Shown here: positions 25,960-34,839 of the stretch, piece by piece
Layout of the letters: each line of letters begins with the position of its first letter
Numbering within the stretch: the stretch's first letter is position 1
NCBI GenBank assembly: GCA_002551355.1
Contig: NTHE01000030.1
Location: 32,952 to 96,951 of the forward strand
DNA from: Streptomyces sp. man185
GTDB taxonomy: Bacteria; Actinomycetota; Actinomycetes; Streptomycetales; Streptomycetaceae
Direction of reading: 5' to 3'
DNA: 64,000 bases
Position numbers and translations under genes: made by a program
Notes under the pieces: model-generated
The model's input: only the letters and a program-made list of their open reading frames with translations
The model's database searches: none
What the model was told of the DNA's origin: nothing

Positions 25960-25989
25960 GGTCCTCCGTTGTGTCGCACTCCAGACTAT

Positions 25990-26018
25990 GTTACAAAACG
26001 TAGGCTACAAAATGTAGC
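25990..26018. promoter_or_regulatory. TetR operator, two 14-bp direct copies
   Basis: GCTACAAAATGTAGC (26004-26018) is a perfect inverted repeat of GCTACA/TGTAGC around AAA. A second copy, GTTACAAAACGTAG, lies immediately upstream at 25990-26003, giving a 14-bp period. It is placed between the divergent TetR and dehydrogenase starts. Confidence 0.7.
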
Positions 26019-26040
26019 TTCATGGAGGCGAGGACCCGCA

Positions 26041-27054
26041 GTGGACCGGTCACAACCAGTACTGATCTTGGGTGGTTCGGGGCAGGCGGGCTCGGGGACC
26101 GCCTCTCTCCTGCGTCAGTGGCACCCCCAACTGCCACTGACGATCGCGGGTCGCGACATCGACCGCGCACAGCGGGTGGCCGACGGGCTCGGCGGCGCAA
26201 CAGCCGTGACCATCGACCTGCGGCGCGGCGATCTCGGTCTCCCGGCCGAACACAGCTACTCGGCGGTGGTCGCCGCACTGTGGGACGACCACCTGAACGG
26301 ACTCCACTACGCGCAGGACCACGGGTTGCCCTACCTCAGCGTCTCCAGCGGCCTGGTGGAGATCGCACCGGAAGTCGTCGCGGGCGCACGGCGGGCCGGC
26401 GCCTCGTCGATCCTGGTGGCCAGCCACTTCTGCGCCGGCGTCGTCGTCCTCGCGACGCTGGAACTGGCCCGGGCGTTCCAGCGGGTCGACACCATCCGGA
26501 TCGGCGCCGTACTGGACGAGTCGGACACCGGCGGGCCGGCGGGGACAGCGGATCTGGAGCGGTGGGCCACCGCCACCACGGCGGGGACGGTACGCCGTGA
26601 CGGCGTCTTCACCTGGGTCAACGGCCCCGACGCCCAGGCGGATGTGACCCGTACCGACGGCGTCGTCCTGCCCGGCCAGAGCATCGCCATCCTCGACGTA
26701 CCGAGTCTCGCCCTCGCGACAGGCGCACCGAACGTCCGCTTCGACCTGGCCGTCGGCGAATCTGCGGCCCGACGCCGCGGCGACCCGGCTTCCAGCGAGA
26801 TCCGGATCGACCTCGAAGGAGCAGGCCCGACGGGTGCACCGCTCAGCACAAGCCGCTACCTCGTCCACCCGGCGGGACAGCGCCCCCTGACCGCACTCGG
26901 CATCGCCCTCGGCGTCGAGCGACAGCTCGGCCTACGCGGCGAAGCCGTCCCACCGGGCATCCACACCCCTGAAACCGTGCTCGACCCGGCCTACGCGGCC
27001 GAGCGGATGGCGGAGATCGGCGCCACCTTCGTCGAGGCACCCGGCGGCAGCTGA
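26041..27054 (+). CDS. saccharopine-dehydrogenase-like NAD(P)-binding protein
   Basis: 337 residues from the GTG at 26041, with GGAGG about 14 bases upstream. The N-terminus is a Rossmann fold, VLILGGSGQAGSGTASLLRQWHP, followed by the second-strand basic residue region LTIAGRDIDRAQRVADGLGG. The remainder has the shape of the saccharopine dehydrogenase/trans-acting enoyl reductase group. Substrate unknown. It is controlled by the divergent TetR gene by context and is the only gene in that transcription unit. Confidence 0.8.
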   Translation: MDRSQPVLILGGSGQAGSGTASLLRQWHPQLPLTIAGRDIDRAQRVADGLGGATAVTIDLRRGDLGLPAEHSYSAVVAALWDDHLNGLHYAQDHGLPYLSVSSGLVEIAPEVVAGARRAGASSILVASHFCAGVVVLATLELARAFQRVDTIRIGAVLDESDTGGPAGTADLERWATATTAGTVRRDGVFTWVNGPDAQADVTRTDGVVLPGQSIAILDVPSLALATGAPNVRFDLAVGESAARRRGDPASSEIRIDLEGAGPTGAPLSTSRYLVHPAGQRPLTALGIALGVERQLGLRGEAVPPGIHTPETVLDPAYAAERMAEIGATFVEAPGGS

Positions 27055-27297
27055 ACACAGCGCGCCAGACCTGTCGGGCGCACGGTGGCGCACCAGTTCG
27101 TGCAGCGGCGGCGACAAGGACGGTGCGGTACGTCCAGTCCCGCTCGCCTTCGGCCACGGCGTCCGGCGGGCCTCGTCGGCGATCCGGCGTAATCCGGCCA
27201 AGCTCTCACGGTGCAGCGGCTTGTTCACTCACCGGTGGTTCGTGCTGGCTGCTTTCGTCGTTGCTGGCGGGAACAACGACATGGCAGCATCCCGTAC

Positions 27298-27557
27298 GTG
27301 CGCTTCTTCAGCATTGTCACCGACCTGATCGGCGCCCCTGCAGAACTTATCGACGAAGAGGGCAATGTCGCCTGGCGCACCCGCACTACCCTATGGGGTG
27401 CCACCACGTGGAATTCGGATGCCGGAACGTATACCCCACTACGTTTCCCAGGGCAGCACCATGACCCAGAATCAGAATTTCACTACACCGTACACCGATA
27501 CCGATACTACGACCCTGAAGCCGCCCGATATTCCTCGACAGATCCACTGGGCTTTGT
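27298..27557 (+). pseudogene. Rhs/YD-repeat core C-terminal remnant
   Basis: One frame reads VTDLIGAPAELIDEEGNVAWRTR, then WGATTWN, LRFPGQHHDPESEFHY and RYYDPEAARYSSTDPLGF. This is the conserved end of the Rhs core (the RYYDPxxGRYxSxDPLG hallmark) that precedes polymorphic toxin tips. There is no long upstream core and the frame is lost right after DPLGF, so this is a deletion scar of a polymorphic toxin gene. GC is visibly lower than in its neighbours. The 240 bp before it (27055-27297) hold no supported gene. Confidence 0.8.
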
Positions 27558-27680
27558 CCAGAGTGTGAATCCATCTGGCTGGAAGGTCAGGACGTCCACG
27601 ACGACACGGAGATGTATCTGGGTGAATTTCTCGAGTCCAGAGGGATCTCCTGGGACGGGATCACAAAGTGCACCACCTGA
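27558..27680 (+). pseudogene. toxin-tip or immunity-gene fragment
   Basis: Directly after the Rhs remnant, a different frame gives a 40-codon coding-like stretch (ESIWLEGQDVHDDTEMYLGE, then FLESRGISWDGITKCTT) ending in TGA. Its composition is protein-like and unlike the flanks, but it has no start. It is probably a piece of a toxin tip or immunity gene left by the same deletion. Confidence 0.4.
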
Positions 27681-27905
27681 TTGGCCTCAATTTACTCACC
27701 CCCGCGCCCCATCTTCGCACCTAGGGAGAGTCACCCGATTCCCAGGCACGCACTGCGCCCATATCTCCATCACGTCGGAAGGAGCGTCCCTCCTTTTTCG
27801 CGCCCGTTCCGTCGTCCTGTCCGCAGCGCGAGTGGGGTTGGTGTCGTCATCCGTGTAGCCGGTGTCGGACAAGGCCCCTCACCATCGGACTGGCATGCCT
27901 GCGGT

Positions 27906-28298
27906 TTGGAGCTTGCGGACCTGGAGGTGCCTGCCACGGCGCCTTCCGCTACCAAGGCTATTCACATGGTCGCCGGCATCGACGTGGAACCGACCCTGAC
28001 GATCGATGCAGCGACGCCCGATGCCCTGAAGCAGCTCGATCTTCAGTGGCACGAAAGGGCGTGGCCCGTGCTCGCCGGCCCAGGGGCCGGGACGTTCCTC
28101 ATTCTGCCGCCAGGGGGCGGTGGCGCTGCCGTCGGATGGGTTCCCGTAAAGGACATCGCACCCCCTGGCCTGCCGTCGCGCATTGCTGCCGCCACCGGGG
28201 CTCCCGAGTTCGTGGCGTTGTCCGCGGATGGAATGCACCTGTGTGCGGTAACGGAGGAAGAGTATGAGTACTGGATCATCGTGCGTTCGCTCGGCTGA
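27906..28298 (+). CDS. hypothetical protein, possibly a truncated immunity protein
   Basis: About 130 residues in a frame open to 28298, including LKQLDLQWHERAWPVLAGPG, FLILPPGGGGAAVGWVPVKDI and CAVTEEEYEYWIIVRSLG. The stretch looks like a small globular protein, but there is no ATG or GTG with a ribosome site; the TTG at 27906 is only a placeholder. The position just after a Rhs remnant suggests a leftover immunity protein. I do not recognise the family. Confidence 0.4.
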   Translation: MELADLEVPATAPSATKAIHMVAGIDVEPTLTIDAATPDALKQLDLQWHERAWPVLAGPGAGTFLILPPGGGGAAVGWVPVKDIAPPGLPSRIAAATGAPEFVALSADGMHLCAVTEEEYEYWIIVRSLG

Positions 28299-28320
28299 GC
28301 CGGGCTGCCTCCTGGTCCCC

Positions 28321-28554
28321 TCACTCCTCCGGCGGAAAAACCACCTCCCCCGACCCCGCCAGCGTCAGCGTGATCGCCTCCACCGGGCAGCCCTCCGCCG
28401 CCGCGAGGACGTGTTCGCCCGCGTCGCGGTCCTCGGCTGTCGGGTGGGACTGGCGGGCCGAGTCCAGGTGGAAGGCGTCGCCCGCGTGGTTGACGCACAT
28501 GCCGGAGCCGATGCAGACCGAGCGGTCGACCTCCACGTGCCAGCGGTCGCCCAT
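28321..28554 (-). CDS. [3Fe-4S]-type ferredoxin
   Basis: 77 residues, ATG overlapping the aldehyde dehydrogenase stop by one base, GGGAGG upstream. It has three cysteines: Cys14 and Cys20 (CIGSGMC) and Cys56 followed by Pro (EGCPVEAI). With only three ligands and no fourth Cys it fits the single-cluster [3Fe-4S] ferredoxins that serve actinobacterial cytochromes P450. It is coupled to the aldehyde dehydrogenase. The nearest P450 in the window is the CYP125-like enzyme at 39 kb, a plausible partner through shared regulation. Confidence 0.88.
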   Translation of the reverse strand: MGDRWHVEVDRSVCIGSGMCVNHAGDAFHLDSARQSHPTAEDRDAGEHVLAAAEGCPVEAITLTLAGSGEVVFPPEE

Positions 28555-30023
28555 CACGCCTCCCGGTAGCCGGCGGGCAGGTGGATCATCTTGTGCTCGA
28601 AGAACTCGCCGTAGCCCTCGGGGCCGAACTCGCGGCCCAGGCCCGAGTTCTTGTAGCCGCCGAACGGGCCGAGCATGTCGAGGCTGAAGGTGTTCACGCT
28701 GTACGTGCCCGTGCGGACCCGGCGGGCCACCTCGATGCCGCGTTCTGTGTCCGCCGTCCAGACGCTGCCGCTGAGGCCGTACGGGGAGTCGTCGGCGATG
28801 CGGACCGCCTCGGCCTCGTCGGCGTACGGGATCAGGCAGATCACCGGGCCGAAGATCTCCTCGCGGGCGATGCGCATGGAGTTGTCGACCGAGCCGAAGA
28901 GGGTCGGCTCCACGTACCAGCCGCGTTCCTGGGAGGCGGGGCGGTTGCCGCCGGTCAGGATCTTGGCGCCCTCCTCCTGGCCCAACCTGATGTAGTCCAG
29001 GGAGCGTTGCTGCTGGCGTCGGGCCACCAACGGGCCCAGTTCCGTCACCGGGTCCAGGGGGTCGCCCACGCGCAGGGCTCCCGCCGCTGCCGCGAAGGCC
29101 TCCGCTATCTCGTCGTAGCGGGAGCGCGGTGCCAGGATGCGGGTCTGCGCCACGCACGCCTGGCCGTTGATCATCCAGGCGAACGGGACGATGCCCGCTA
29201 CCGCCGCCTCCAGGTCCGCGTCCGGGAGGATCACCGCGGCCGATTTTCCGCCCAGTTCGAGGGTGACGCGGGTCAGGTTGCGGGAGGCCACCTCCATCAC
29301 ACGGCGGCCGGCCGCCACCGAGCCGGTGAAGGACACCTTGTCCACGTCCCGGTGGCCCACCAGGTACTCGCTGACCTGCCGGTCGGCCGGGAGGATGGAG
29401 AGGACCCCGGGCGGCAGACCCGCCTCCGCCGCTATGTCCGCCAGGAGGTAGGCGTCCAGGGGGGTTTCCGGGGAGACCTTCAGGACCGCCGTGCAGCCGG
29501 CCAGCAGCGCCGGGGCCAGTTTTGCGGCGGCCGTGAACTGCGGGACGTTCCACGGGACGACCGCCGCGACCACGCCCACCGGTTCGCGGCGGACCAGGAG
29601 GGGGCCGAGGACGCCGTCGCGGCGCTCCTCGTACGGGAACGTGCGCGCCACCGTGATCGCCGAGTCCCAGACCATCATCGCGGCCAGCGCCTGCACCATG
29701 ACGCTCGCGCTGTACGGCGTGCCGTTCTGGGCGCTGATCAGGCGGGCGAACTCCTCGTGGCGTACGGCGAAGGCGTCCTTGATCCGGGTGATCACCGCGA
29801 TCCGCTCGTCCAGCGTCATACGAGGCCAGGGGCCCTCGTCAAAAGCGTGGCGGGCCGCGGCGACCGCCCGGTCCACGTCGCCCTCGGAAGCGTGCGGCAC
29901 GCGGCCGATGACCTGTTCGGTGTGCGGGGAGATCACCTCGATGACCTCGGTGGAGAGCGGATCAGTGAACTCTCCGCCGATGAACAGGTGTCCGTGTTCC
30001 ACCAGCTCCGTACGTTCCGTCAT
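28554..30023 (-). CDS. aldehyde dehydrogenase (NAD(P)-dependent)
   Basis: 489 residues from the ATG at 30023, full length for the family. The Rossmann GSVAAGRRV loop, the general-base Glu in TLELGGKSAAV and the nucleophilic Cys in NGQACVAQTR are all visible, as is EIFGPVICLIPY. It oxidises an aldehyde to an acid in the cytoplasm. The partner ferredoxin and nearby KstR-like sites suggest oxidation of a side-chain aldehyde made by a P450; this is inferred. Divergent from the MBL-fold gene. Confidence 0.92.
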   Translation of the reverse strand: MTERTELVEHGHLFIGGEFTDPLSTEVIEVISPHTEQVIGRVPHASEGDVDRAVAAARHAFDEGPWPRMTLDERIAVITRIKDAFAVRHEEFARLISAQNGTPYSASVMVQALAAMMVWDSAITVARTFPYEERRDGVLGPLLVRREPVGVVAAVVPWNVPQFTAAAKLAPALLAGCTAVLKVSPETPLDAYLLADIAAEAGLPPGVLSILPADRQVSEYLVGHRDVDKVSFTGSVAAGRRVMEVASRNLTRVTLELGGKSAAVILPDADLEAAVAGIVPFAWMINGQACVAQTRILAPRSRYDEIAEAFAAAAGALRVGDPLDPVTELGPLVARRQQQRSLDYIRLGQEEGAKILTGGNRPASQERGWYVEPTLFGSVDNSMRIAREEIFGPVICLIPYADEAEAVRIADDSPYGLSGSVWTADTERGIEVARRVRTGTYSVNTFSLDMLGPFGGYKNSGLGREFGPEGYGEFFEHKMIHLPAGYREA

Positions 30024-30075
30024 GGCCGTTGCCTCCCGCGAAGCGAACCCGTGCACCGCAACTGACTGTTCGTCA

Positions 30076-30172
30076 GAACTGATACCAGTTCCTGTTCCAG
30101 GAGTCCACGGCCCGGACCGCACTCGGGGAGCGAGTAAGTGGTAGACCTGGGCTACCACTGGAACGAGTTCTC
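30076..30172. promoter_or_regulatory. palindromic sites between ALDH and MBL genes, one KstR-like
   Basis: Three elements occur in 97 bp. GAACTG/CAGTTC around ATAC is at 30076-30091. AGTGGTAG/CTACCACT around a 7-bp spacer is at 30137-30159. TGGAACGAGTTCTC at 30159-30172 matches TnnAACnnGTTnnA at seven of eight positions (last A is C). All lie between the divergent starts. Confidence 0.55.
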
Positions 30173-30207
30173 GTTACAGTGGAGGCAGAGCCGCAGAGGG
30201 GGAGCCC

Positions 30208-31263
30208 ATGACGCATGTGCCGCAGGTGCCGCAGGTGACCGACCACGGCGGGGGCGTCCACAGCATCAAGGTCCCCATCCCGGACAACCCCCTGGGGCAC
30301 ACCCTGGTCCATCTCGTCGACACCGACCGGGGGCCCGTCCTCATCGATACGGGGTGGGACGACCCCGCGTCGTGGGACACCCTGGCCGCCGGGCTCGACG
30401 CCCTCGGCACCGCCGTCACCGACGTCCACGGCGTCGTCATCACCCACCACCACCCCGACCACCACGGTCTCTCCGGCCAGGTTCGCGAGGCGTCCGGGGC
30501 CTGGATCGCGATGCATGAGGCCGACACCGCGATCGTCCGCCGCACCCGGGACGCCGAGCCCGGCACCTGGCTCGACTACCTCACCCGCAAGCTCGCCGCA
30601 GTCGGCGCACCCGAGGAGCACCTCGCCCCGCTGCGCGCCGCCCGCAGTGGGGGGCGGTTGCGGACCCTGCCGGGGCTGCGCGCCGCGCTGCCCGACCGGG
30701 AGATCGTGCCCGGCGAGCTGCTCGATCTCGCCGGGCGGAAGCTGCGGGCCGTCTGGACCCCCGGGCACACCCCGGGCCATGTCTGCCTCCATCTGGAGGA
30801 GCGGCATCCTGCCGGACTGGAAGGGAACGGGCGGTTGTTCTCCGGTGACCATCTGCTGCCCGGCATCAGTCCGCACATCGGGCTGTACGAGGACCCCGAC
30901 GACACCGCCGTCACCGATCCCCTCGGCGACTACCTCGCCTCGCTGGAGCGGATCGGCCGGCTCGGGGTGGCCGAGGTGCTGCCCGCACACCAGCACGCGT
31001 TCACCGATGCGGTCGGGCGGGTGCGGGAGCTGCTGGACCACCACGAGGAGCGGCTGACCGGGCTCCTCGCCCTGCTCGCCACGCCCCTCACCCCGTGGCA
31101 GCTGGCCGAGCGGATGGAGTGGAACCGGCCCTGGGAGCAGATCCCGCACGGTTCGCGGTCCATCGCCGTGTCGGAGGCCGAGTCCCATCTGCGGCGGCTG
31201 GTGAAGCTGGACCGCGCGGAGGCCGTCCCGGGCGGGCCCCCGGTGACGTACATCGCGACCTGA
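30208..31263 (+). CDS. MBL-fold metallo-hydrolase
   Basis: 351 residues from the ATG at 30208, with GGGGGAG just upstream. The metal site THHHPDHHG is near residues 90-98, with later ligands in TPGHTPGHVCLH, SGDHLL and LPAHQH. A C-terminal winged-helix-like extension (LTPWQLAERMEWNRPW ... SEAESHLRRLVKL) matches the LACTB2-type subgroup. Enzymes of this class hydrolyse thioesters or lactones, or act on nucleic acids. Divergence from the aldehyde dehydrogenase and the KstR-like site upstream favour a CoA-thioester or lactone role. Its last codons lie in a 45-bp repeat. Confidence 0.88.
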   Translation: MTHVPQVPQVTDHGGGVHSIKVPIPDNPLGHTLVHLVDTDRGPVLIDTGWDDPASWDTLAAGLDALGTAVTDVHGVVITHHHPDHHGLSGQVREASGAWIAMHEADTAIVRRTRDAEPGTWLDYLTRKLAAVGAPEEHLAPLRAARSGGRLRTLPGLRAALPDREIVPGELLDLAGRKLRAVWTPGHTPGHVCLHLEERHPAGLEGNGRLFSGDHLLPGISPHIGLYEDPDDTAVTDPLGDYLASLERIGRLGVAEVLPAHQHAFTDAVGRVRELLDHHEERLTGLLALLATPLTPWQLAERMEWNRPWEQIPHGSRSIAVSEAESHLRRLVKLDRAEAVPGGPPVTYIAT

Positions 31264-31359
31264 GCCCCGCCCGACCCGCAGCCCCCGGTGACGTATATCG
31301 CCGTCTGAGCGCCGCCCGGCCCGGAACTCCCGGTGACGTACGTCGCGACCTGAGCCCCG
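31241..31359. repeat. 45-bp tandem repeat carrying three copies of a gene end
   Basis: CGGTGACGTACATCGCGACC plus TGAGC begins at 31241 (the true 3' end of the MBL gene) and recurs with few changes at 31286 and 31331. The period is exactly 45 bp, 15 codons, and each copy keeps the in-frame stop. Only the first is used. Confidence 0.85.
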
Positions 31360-31380
31360 AGCCTCTCCCCTACGGCCCGG

Positions 31381-31530
31381 TAGAGTGGGCAGGTCGTCAT
31401 CATGCCCGTACAGGGGGAAGCCGGTGCGAATCCGGCGCAGCGCCCCAGCCGTGACCCGTCCGCCCGACGGCAGCCGGACCGCCCTGTCCGCGGAGCGTGA
31501 GCGGCTCGGGTCCGTCGGCACATCGACGAG
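31381..31530 (+). ncRNA. cobalamin riboswitch
   Basis: GTAGAGTGGGCAGG is followed by AGGGGGAAGCCGGTGCGAAT and CCGGCGCAGCGCCCC, the G-G-G-A-A / GGTGNNAATCC core and B12-box region of adenosylcobalamin riboswitches. The closing side seems to reach GGGTCCGTCGGCAC near 31520; boundaries are approximate. It is transcribed toward the secreted protein/ECF operon 120 bp downstream, where cobalamin binding would shut off expression. Confidence 0.88.
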
Positions 31531-31646
31531 GGGCCCTCGGGCCACCGGAACCCCGGTGGTCGGCACCGTCGAGGCATACGGGGCCGGAGCCCGGTGCCCT
31601 CGTGCGCCCGGGGAGTCCGGCCCTCGCAGGAGAGGCCCAGCCAGCC

Positions 31647-32915
31647 ATGACCGTACGCCGCAGCGCAGCCGCGCTCGCGACCACCGCCGTGCTCCTGGGC
31701 GTCGCTGCCCCCGTGGCGGTCGCCCCTGTGGCGGTAGCCGCACCGAGCCCCTCTCCGTCGGCGGATCTGCCGGCCGGGCTCTACGGCACCACGGACCCGA
31801 CCTACGACGGGGTGTGGCGGCAGTCGCTCGCCTTCCTGGCGCAGAAGATCGAGTACGTCACGCCGTCGACGCAGGCGGTGGACTGGCTGGCGGGCCAGCA
31901 GTGCGACAGCGGGGCGTTCACCTCGTACCGGGCCGACACCTCCAAGCCCTGCGACGCGTCCACGGTGATGGACACCAACGCCACCGCCATCGCCGTCCAG
32001 GCCCTCGTCGAGATCAACCAGCGCCGCGACGACGCCAACAACGGGGCCGACTGGCTGAAGTCCGTGCAGAACGAGGACGGCGGCTGGGGCTACAACCCGG
32101 GCAGTCCGTCCGACGCGAACTCCACCTCCATCGTCATCGGCGCCCTCGCCCGCACCGGCGTCCCGGTCAACGAGCTCACCACCAAGAACGGCAGCACCCC
32201 GTACACCGCGCTCCGGTCCCTGGCGATCGCCTGCGGGGAGAAGGACGGCGGCGCGTTCGCCTACCAGCCGGACAAGAAGGGCAAGCTCGCCGCCAACATG
32301 GACGCCACCGCGGCCTCCGTGCTCGGTCTGATGGGCAAGGGCATCGCCTCCGGCACGTCCAACGCGGTCAAGGCACCCTCCTGCACGAAGGGCGACGACC
32401 TCAGCCCCGAGCAGAGCGCCCAGAACGGCGCCTCCTTCCTCGCGGACACGCTGGAGAAGTCGCCGTATCTGGAGCAGCCCCCGATGCCGGGCGCCGAGGA
32501 CGCCGACCCGCAGCCCGACTACGGCAACACCGCGGACGCCGTCGTCGCGCTCGCCGCCTCCGGGCACGCGGACAAGGCCGACGCGTCGGTCACCTGGCTG
32601 CAGAAGAACGCCACGGGCTGGGCGAAGCAGGGCGGACCGGCCGCCACCGCGCAGCTGATCCTCGCCGCGCATGCCACCGGCGCCGACGCCCGCAGCTTCG
32701 GCGGGGTCGACCTCGTCAAGCAGCTCAACACGATGGGGCCCTCCCCGGCCGCCACCGCCCTCCCCTCGCCGACGCCCACGGGCCCGCAGCCCTCCAGCGG
32801 CACCGACAGCGACGACAGCGGGCTGAGCCTGGGATGGCTGATCGGCATCGGGCTCCTCGCCGGCACCGGCATCGGCTTCCTGCTCAGCATGCGGCGGAAG
32901 AAGCAGCAGCCGTGA
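31647..32915 (+). CDS. secreted, anchored prenyltransferase/squalene-repeat (toroid) protein of the B12 operon
   Basis: 422 residues from the ATG at 31647, with AGGAGAG upstream. Signal peptide (1-32), then an alpha-alpha toroid with repeats such as DWLAGQQCDSGAFTSY, DWLKSVQNEDGGWGYNPGS and EKDGGAFAYQP, a Ser/Pro/Thr linker, a C-terminal membrane helix and a basic tail. It is first after a cobalamin riboswitch and coupled to the next gene (GTGA). The fold is that of the alpha-domain of intrinsic factor and transcobalamin, so surface cobalamin capture for the downstream ECF importer is a reasonable inference. Confidence 0.85.
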   Translation: MTVRRSAAALATTAVLLGVAAPVAVAPVAVAAPSPSPSADLPAGLYGTTDPTYDGVWRQSLAFLAQKIEYVTPSTQAVDWLAGQQCDSGAFTSYRADTSKPCDASTVMDTNATAIAVQALVEINQRRDDANNGADWLKSVQNEDGGWGYNPGSPSDANSTSIVIGALARTGVPVNELTTKNGSTPYTALRSLAIACGEKDGGAFAYQPDKKGKLAANMDATAASVLGLMGKGIASGTSNAVKAPSCTKGDDLSPEQSAQNGASFLADTLEKSPYLEQPPMPGAEDADPQPDYGNTADAVVALAASGHADKADASVTWLQKNATGWAKQGGPAATAQLILAAHATGADARSFGGVDLVKQLNTMGPSPAATALPSPTPTGPQPSSGTDSDDSGLSLGWLIGIGLLAGTGIGFLLSMRRKKQQP

Positions 32916-33673
32916 CCGGTACGCCCACAGTAGAGCGGGCAGCCGTGACCGGTACGCCCACAGAGGCAGCCGTGAGCGGTACGCAGGCCTCGGCCCGGCT
33001 TCGCGTTCCCCTCGTCGCGCTGCTGGCCGCCCTGGTCGCCGCCTCGGCCGTCCTGCTCGGTGCGGGCAGCGCCCAGGCCGCCGGGTACCGCTACTGGTCC
33101 TTCTGGGAGGGGAACGGCAAGAACTGGGAGTACGCCACCCAGGGGCCGTCCCTCCTGCGCCCGGACGACGGTACGGTCCAGGGCTTCCGGTTCGCCGTGA
33201 GCGAGGACTCGGGCGACGCCGCCCAGCCGCGCCGCGCCCCCGACTTCGGGGCGATCTGCGCGGACACCCCGGCGAAGGACGGGCGGAAGCGGGTGGCGCT
33301 GGTGATCGACGCGGGTACGGCGGCGGACGCCCCGGACGGGGAGAAGCCACCCGCCCCGCGCACCGCCTGCGCGCAGGTCGCGCCGGACGCCAGCAGCGCT
33401 GAGGCGCTCGCCGCGGTGGCGAAGCCACTGCGGTACGACAGCAGCGCCATGCTCTGCGCGATCTCCGGCTATCCGAAGTCGGGCTGCGGCGAGCAGGTGT
33501 CCGGCGAGGACAGCAGCGCGAAGCCGTCCGGCCCTGCGAAGACGGCCGATGGCCAGGAGACGGCGGACGACGGTGGTGACGGCGGCGGTCCGTCCGTCGG
33601 GCTGCTCGTCGGCGTCGGCGCCGTCCTGCTGCTGGGCATCGCCGCCGTGGTCCAGGCCCGCCGCCGCCGGTGA
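32912..33673 (+). CDS. SCO2322-family/DUF4430-like surface protein
   Basis: Up to 253 residues. The GTG at 32912 overlaps the previous stop, but starts at 32945 or 32972 are possible because the 5' end is itself a 33-bp repeat (GTGACCGGTACGCCCACAG twice, then GTGAGCGGTACGC). Signal peptide ending in GSAQAA, then YRYWSFWEGNGKNWEYATQG and DGTVQGFRF, which resembles the DUF4430 beta-domain of intrinsic factor. A Gly/Asp linker and a C-terminal anchor (VGVGAVLLLGIAAVV, RRRR) follow. Coupled on both sides in the B12 operon. Confidence 0.75.
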   Translation: MTGTPTVERAAVTGTPTEAAVSGTQASARLRVPLVALLAALVAASAVLLGAGSAQAAGYRYWSFWEGNGKNWEYATQGPSLLRPDDGTVQGFRFAVSEDSGDAAQPRRAPDFGAICADTPAKDGRKRVALVIDAGTAADAPDGEKPPAPRTACAQVAPDASSAEALAAVAKPLRYDSSAMLCAISGYPKSGCGEQVSGEDSSAKPSGPAKTADGQETADDGGDGGGPSVGLLVGVGAVLLLGIAAVVQARRRR

Positions 33674-34839
33674 CCGCCTCCCCGGCCCCGGCCCGGCTGC
33701 TGCGCCGCGCCCTGCACGCCCCGGAGGCGGACCGCGGCAACGCGCTGCCCGCCGGGGCGTGGTGGCTGTGGGCGCTGGGGCTCGCCACCGCCGCGTCCCG
33801 GACGACGAACCCGCTGCTGCTCGGGCTGCTGATCGGGGTGGCGGGCTATGTGGTGGCTGCGCGGCGCACCGACGCGCCGTGGGCCCGCTCCTACGGCGCG
33901 TTCGTCAAGCTCGGGCTGTTCGTCGTGGGGCTGCGGCTGTTGTTCTCCGTCTTCCTCGGCTCGTCGATCCCCGGTTCGCACACGGTCTTCGTCCTTCCCG
34001 AACTTCCGTTGCCCGACTGGGCACAGGGGGTGCGGATCGGCGGCCGTGTCACTGCCGAGCAGCTGGTCTTCTCGCTGTACGACGGGCTGAAGCTGGCCGC
34101 TCTGCTGATCTGCGTCGGCGCGGCGAACTCGCTGGCCAACCCGGCGCGGCTGCTGAAGTCGCTGCCCGGCGCCCTGTACGAGGCGGGGGTCGCCGTCGTC
34201 GTCGCGATGACGTTCGCGCCGAACATGGTCGCGGATGTGGTTCGGCTGCGGACCGCGCGGCGATTGCGGGGCCGGCCGACCGGGGGCGTCCGAGCGGTGG
34301 CGCAGATCGGGCTGCCGGTACTGGAAGGCGCGCTTGAGCGGTCCGTGGCGGTGGCCGCGTCGATGGACGCGCGGGGGTACGGGCGTACCGCCCAGGTCCC
34401 GGCGGCCGTCCGGCACACCACGAACATCCTCACCCTGGGCGGGCTGCTCGGGGTGTGCGCCGGCACGTACGGGCTGCTGGCAGCGCAGGGGGCGGTGTAC
34501 GGGCTGCCGTTGCTGGTGGCCGGACTGGTCGCCGCGATGGCCGGGCTGCGGCTCGGCGGGCGGCGTTCGGTGCGCACCCGCTATCGCCCGGACCGGTGGG
34601 GCGTGCGGGCCTGGCTGGTGGCTTCCTCGGGTGCGGCCGTCGCGGCGGCGATGATCTGGGCGGGCGCGGTGGATCCGGACGCGCTGCGCCCCGGTGTCGT
34701 ACCGCTGACCGCGCCGGTGCTGCCGCTGTGGCCCGCGGCGGCGGTGCTGATAGGGCTGCTGCCCGCGCTGGTCGCCCCGGTGCCGCCGTCGACCCGAGTC
34801 GCCGAGAAACCGGGCCATCGCAGCAAGGAGCAGGCGTGA
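33670..34839 (+). CDS. ecfT: ECF transporter T component
   Basis: 389 residues, GTGA overlap with the preceding gene. Membrane helices surround the CbiQ/EcfT coupling region, where the two Ala-Arg-Gly type motifs appear as MDARGYGRT and, earlier, LRTARRLRGRP. The N-terminal extension and additional helices make it longer than typical CbiQ (~260 aa). It transmits ATP hydrolysis to the substrate-binding S component at the membrane. Coupled to the ATPase gene. Confidence 0.88.
   Translation: MTASPAPARLLRRALHAPEADRGNALPAGAWWLWALGLATAASRTTNPLLLGLLIGVAGYVVAARRTDAPWARSYGAFVKLGLFVVGLRLLFSVFLGSSIPGSHTVFVLPELPLPDWAQGVRIGGRVTAEQLVFSLYDGLKLAALLICVGAANSLANPARLLKSLPGALYEAGVAVVVAMTFAPNMVADVVRLRTARRLRGRPTGGVRAVAQIGLPVLEGALERSVAVAASMDARGYGRTAQVPAAVRHTTNILTLGGLLGVCAGTYGLLAAQGAVYGLPLLVAGLVAAMAGLRLGGRRSVRTRYRPDRWGVRAWLVASSGAAVAAAMIWAGAVDPDALRPGVVPLTAPVLPLWPAAAVLIGLLPALVAPVPPSTRVAEKPGHRSKEQA

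Noticed and set aside
27087..27228. Short minus-strand frame that looks like a transposase or resolvase tail
   Set aside because: Too short and without inverted repeats or catalytic residues; no mobile element can be supported there.
30930..33788. Minus-strand frame of 952 codons across the riboswitch and B12 genes
   Set aside because: It crosses a cobalamin riboswitch and two genes with signal peptides; its protein is low-complexity Arg/Pro/Gly.
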